The notes beneath the pieces are model-generated. The model was not told the origin of the DNA, ran no database searches, and saw nothing but the letters and a program-made list of their open reading frames with translations. The position numbers and the translations under genes were made by a program. A DNA stretch of 64,000 nucleotides from an uncultured Dehalococcoidia bacterium (GTDB lineage Bacteria > Chloroflexota > Dehalococcoidia > Lucifugimonadales > Lucifugimonadaceae). The DNA lies in contig CAJWWK010000002.1 in assembly GCA_913048295.1 (NCBI GenBank), positions 1 to 64,000 on the forward strand, read 5' to 3'. This document shows positions 61,170 to 64,000 of this stretch, piece after piece (within the stretch, counting starts at the first letter, position 1; each line of letters opens with the position of its first letter).

Positions 61170-62447
61170 TTACTCAGCTTCCTCTCCATCTTCTTCATCG
61201 TCATTGTCGAGACCAAATACTCTCTGAACCGCCTCTACCGCGCTGGTTTCATCGCTGCGCAGGAAGCTGATCGGGTCGGCAAGAATCCGGCGCACCAGCG
61301 ATCGGGTCATTTTTTCGACCGCAACCGACTGCTCGTCGGTAAGTTCGTCGATGCCCCCGAGTGTTTGCTGAACTTCTTCTCGCCTCATCTCCTCGATCCG
61401 GGCGCCGAGGGTACGAATTACCGGCTCGCTCTCAAGCCCGGTCAAACGCTCTTGGAAGCGTCGCACACCATCCTCGATCAGGACACGCGCCTTCGACGCT
61501 GCATCCTCTCGAAGTCCCTGGTGCTGTGTCGACTTTGCCTGCAACTCAGACAGGCTGATCAGCGTCACTCTATCGATGTCGCCCGAGTCAGGGTCCACGT
61601 CACGTGGCATCCCAACATCCAGAATGTACATCGGGCGGTCAGGCCGGGTCGCCATCGCGGCTCGAATCGCCTCGGCACTGATGACCTGATCGGTCGCGGC
61701 GGTGCAGCTGATAACCACGTCAATGGCACTTAGCGAGTTGGAAATCTGCTCAAATGGAATCTGGGGAGAGCCCAACTCCTCAGCAAGTATCGAACCGCGG
61801 TTCATCGAACGGCTTGTGACCACAATATCGTCCGCACCGTAACGCCGGAGCGCCCTCGCCGTAAGTTTTCCGGTTTCACCAGCCCCAATTAGGAGCACGC
61901 TAAGCCCTTTGAGATCACCTGCGACATTTTGAAGTTCCTGTACACCCAATGAAGAAATAGAGATACGGTTGCGCCCCAGCCCTGACTCTTTCCTTACGCG
62001 CCTGCTGTTGCGCAGGGCCGCATGGAACATTCTGGAAAGCACCGGCTCCACTGTTCCCGCTTCACCCGCCGCCTGCAGTGCCCTGGTTACTTGCCCGAGA
62101 ATCTGAGATTCGCCCAACGCGACCGAATGGAGGCCTGAAGTGACACTGAAAAGGTGAGTCGCAACGTCGTCGCCCGTCAGCGTGTAAATATGGTCGTCAA
62201 AATCGCTGGCCGGAGCACTGTCGGGAATCGTGCCGATAAATTCTTTGAGCTGGCGAATTCCCACTTCGACATCATCGACAACCGCATATACCTCGGTCCG
62301 GTTGCAGGTCGAAAGAATAATTCCTCCACCGGCGTGCGTCGCAAGTCGATCAAGATGTTCTTTGAGCGAGGATTTGGGGACGGTAACAGCTTCCAGGTAT
62401 TCAACTGGAGAGCGGTCAATATTTAGTCCGGCAAGTATGAAGTTCAA
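61170..62447 (-). CDS. hemA: Glutamyl-tRNA reductase
   Basis: The 425-aa enzyme reduces Glu-tRNA to glutamate-1-semialdehyde with NADPH. The catalytic Cys is in 'LSTCNRTEVYAV' near residue 48. The NADP turn is 'LLIGAGETGKLTARAL' near residue 182, and the C-terminal dimerisation helix region is present, with an acidic tail. The start is a TTG with a modest ribosome site. It precedes hemL, with a terminator hairpin between the two. Confidence 0.95.
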   Translation of the reverse strand: MNFILAGLNIDRSPVEYLEAVTVPKSSLKEHLDRLATHAGGGIILSTCNRTEVYAVVDDVEVGIRQLKEFIGTIPDSAPASDFDDHIYTLTGDDVATHLFSVTSGLHSVALGESQILGQVTRALQAAGEAGTVEPVLSRMFHAALRNSRRVRKESGLGRNRISISSLGVQELQNVAGDLKGLSVLLIGAGETGKLTARALRRYGADDIVVTSRSMNRGSILAEELGSPQIPFEQISNSLSAIDVVISCTAATDQVISAEAIRAAMATRPDRPMYILDVGMPRDVDPDSGDIDRVTLISLSELQAKSTQHQGLREDAASKARVLIEDGVRRFQERLTGLESEPVIRTLGARIEEMRREEVQQTLGGIDELTDEQSVAVEKMTRSLVRRILADPISFLRSDETSAVEAVQRVFGLDNDDEEDGEEAE

Positions 62448-62605
62448 TTTAATCCGACTTCCCGTCAGTGAGTTGGATCAGCCAGACTTCATAAAACATG
62501 TCCAGCCCTCTCCCCGCGGTAGTCAACTGTTTAGCGCCCCTCGACTGTAAAAGCTATCACGCCGAGTACCGCTATTCACCTAGTGGCATGAAGGGATTGT
62601 GATGG

Positions 62606-63553
62606 TTGAGTGATAGCATCAGCAAACCGAAAAACACCAGTCTTGAAGAATACCAATCAATCGGCCGCTTTTCACCCACATCAATGGAAATTTCCGCAAC
62701 AACACCACCTGATCAACGCGGCTACACAATGCCCGACATATTCGTCACAACCGAGTGGCTTGTCGACCACCTGTCGGATAAAGATGTTCGGGTGATCGAC
62801 ACCGACGTGCCCAAGCTATACGCAGAAGGGCACATTCCAGGAGCTGTAAATCCCGTCGATCACTATTACAAGACATCCCTGGAAGACCGTACCCACATAC
62901 AGGGTCCAGCGCAGTTTGCCCGGACAATGTCGAGCCTCGGCATCAACGATAACACCACGGTGGTCGGCTACGACCGCTCCGGGGGCGTTTACTCGTTTCG
63001 CCTGATGTGGGCGCTCCACTACTACGGGCACACCAATGTGAAGTTTCTCGATGGCGGGCTGCCAAAGTGGATCGCCGAAGGACGAAGCACAACAACTGAA
63101 CCTGCACCTCGAGCAGTACCCGAGTCAGCATCCGCCAGTTCGTTCACGCCGCGGGCCAACTCCGAGATCTTCGCTTCGCGAGAACAGGTGCTCAATGCCA
63201 TCGGGAGCGATTCGACGGTCCTGCTCGATGTGCGTGCTGACGACGAATGGACTGGGGACAACAAACGCGGTGGACCACGGGGCGGCCGTATCCCCGGTGC
63301 CGTTCACCTTGAGTGGGTCAATTTCCATACAGGCGGCGATGTTCCCATCCTGCGACCGGCTGACGAAATCAGGAAGTTACTTGCCGACGTCGGCGTAACC
63401 CCAGATAAAAACATCATCACCTACTGACAGGGCGGCATTCGTGCGGCGCACGGATTTTGGACTCTGAAGCTCGCAGGTTTTGAAAACGTGCGGGATTATG
63501 ACGGATCGTGGCGAGAATGGGCCGCCGATCAAAGTTGTCCTGTAGAGGGGTGA
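62606..63553 (+). CDS. Sulfurtransferase (rhodanese-type) with in-frame TGA at the active-site position, probable selenoprotein
   Basis: The protein is a two-domain thiosulfate/3-mercaptopyruvate sulfurtransferase. Domain 1 (inactive) includes 'VIDTDVPKLYAEGHIPGAVN' and 'FLDGGLPKW'. Domain 2 includes 'LLDVRADDEW' and 'GRIPGAVHLEW' and should end in the active-site loop CxGxxR. Instead the ORF track stops at TGA 63425-63427, directly after 'NIITY'. The same frame then reads 'QGGIRAAHGFWTLKLAGFEN' and 'YDGSWREWA', a full conserved C-terminus, to a TGA at 63551-63553. So the TGA replaces the catalytic Cys codon and is probably read as selenocysteine. The start is uncertain: TTG 62606 has AAGGGA 9 nt upstream (315 aa); ATG 62729 gives 274 aa. 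Confidence 0.8.
63437..63455 (+). promoter_or_regulatory. Candidate bacterial SECIS hairpin
   Basis: Starting 9 nt after the TGA, ATTCGTGC-GGC-GCACGGAT folds into an 8-bp stem with one G-U pair and a GGC loop. The loop begins 17 nt after the TGA. A stem at this distance with G at the loop's first positions fits what is known of bacterial SECIS elements. The sequence also encodes conserved residues, so the fold could be partly coincidental. Confidence 0.5.
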
Positions 63554-63713
63554 CCTAGCGCGCACCGAACTCGCTCGTAACTGAAAGACGTCGGAACGTC
63601 TGTCTAAATCCGTAATCGACCTCCGTTCCGTATTATTTTACGAACCCCACGATACCTAGCACCCCTCCTAATTCCCTTGCGTTTGCACGGCCTGGACTGG
63701 TTCCGAACAGACA

Positions 63714-64000
63714 ATGAAATCACGCAACCTCATCTTCCCATCGATGGCGCTTGGCCTACTCCTTACATTTGCCGCTGTCGCCTGCGGGAACAGCGACTCC
63801 CCAGCCTCAACAGACGATTCAGCAGACGCCCCGCCAACAGCTGGTTTAGCGGCCGAGCCGTCCCGGGCCCCAGATACCTTTGGGACTATCAAACCGACCA
63901 GCACGTCCGGTCCGGCTCCGACGCCAACCGCCAGCCCGCCGCTGCCAACCTACGCAGAAGGGGTACTGGAGTTATACGGGATAGAGGCCTGGCTGAACTC
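63714..64000 (+). CDS. Lipoprotein with Thr/Pro linker (partial, runs off the window)
   Basis: An ATG at 63714 opens a frame that stays open to the window end and is missing from the ORF track. It encodes a signal peptide with lipobox 'FAAVAC', then a Ser/Asp/Ala/Pro/Thr-rich linker ('PAPTPTASPPLPT') and the start of a domain ('YAEGVLELYGIEAW'). It is the same envelope-lipoprotein style as the genes at 10.3, 24.0 and 29.3 kb. The function cannot be told from this part. Confidence 0.65.
   Translation, partial: MKSRNLIFPSMALGLLLTFAAVACGNSDSPASTDDSADAPPTAGLAAEPSRAPDTFGTIKPTSTSGPAPTPTASPPLPTYAEGVLELYGIEAWLN

Overview
The window looks like part of a bacterial chromosome from an uncultivated Chloroflexota lineage, most plausibly a marine Dehalococcoidia/SAR202-type organism. 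That is an inference. The signs are moderate GC, frequent TTG and GTG starts, small lipoproteins with Thr/Pro linkers, a LexA gene with a Gram-positive-type SOS box, and a mix of housekeeping genes with many catabolic enzymes (amidohydrolases, an enolase-superfamily enzyme, a DapA-like aldolase, MFS transporters). No rRNA, CRISPR array, transposase or integrase was seen. One tRNA (Glu, UUC) is present.

Layout. 1-8.5 kb: an RraA-like protein, a GDSL hydrolase, a CPA2 antiporter, an orphan phage portal fragment, and a tight plus-strand operon of an epimerase, two metal-motif-variant amidohydrolases and a D-threonine-aldolase-like enzyme. 8.5-18.5 kb: an Arg/Asp-tailed hypothetical, a ROK kinase, a lipoprotein, a HEAT-repeat protein, the TldD/PmbA pair, FolC and FabF. 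18.5-22.9 kb: a three-gene ferric-iron ABC importer behind a regulatory region rich in inverted repeats. 23-30 kb: lipoproteins sharing a small 'LGCPxPG...YEYHT' domain, a HypE-like AIR-synthase protein, the (p)ppGpp enzyme Rel, ribosomal protein S20, and a frameshifted Excalibur-domain lipoprotein. 30-39 kb: autoregulated lexA, tatA convergent with the rlmD-maf-tatB-tatC operon, lipA, rsmI, a polyprenyl synthetase, an Nth-like glycosylase and tRNA-Glu. 39-50 kb: a catabolic block of enolase-superfamily dehydratase, zinc alcohol dehydrogenase, DapA-like aldolase, two MFS transporters, an amidohydrolase, an epimerase, an F420-type NADP oxidoreductase and an aldo-keto reductase. 50-55 kb: blaI with a palindromic operator, a decayed BlaR1/M56-like gene, an ABC-2 exporter, a MerR regulator and a TPR protein. 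55-62.5 kb: a formyl-THF hydrolase-like protein, an alpha/beta hydrolase, MutS2, HemL and HemA. 62.6-64 kb: a sulfurtransferase and a lipoprotein cut by the window edge.

The most notable observation is at 62606-63553. The rhodanese-type sulfurtransferase ORF appears to stop at a TGA (63425-63427), but this TGA lies exactly at the catalytic cysteine position. The conserved active-site loop and the C-terminal tail follow in the same frame, and a short hairpin with a GG apical loop begins 9 nt downstream. This is the pattern expected of a selenocysteine-containing sulfurtransferase. Other items worth attention are the degenerate M56 gene beside blaI, a family of intergenic hairpin repeats, a 39-nt near-perfect palindrome, and strong inverted repeats upstream of the iron transporter and rel.
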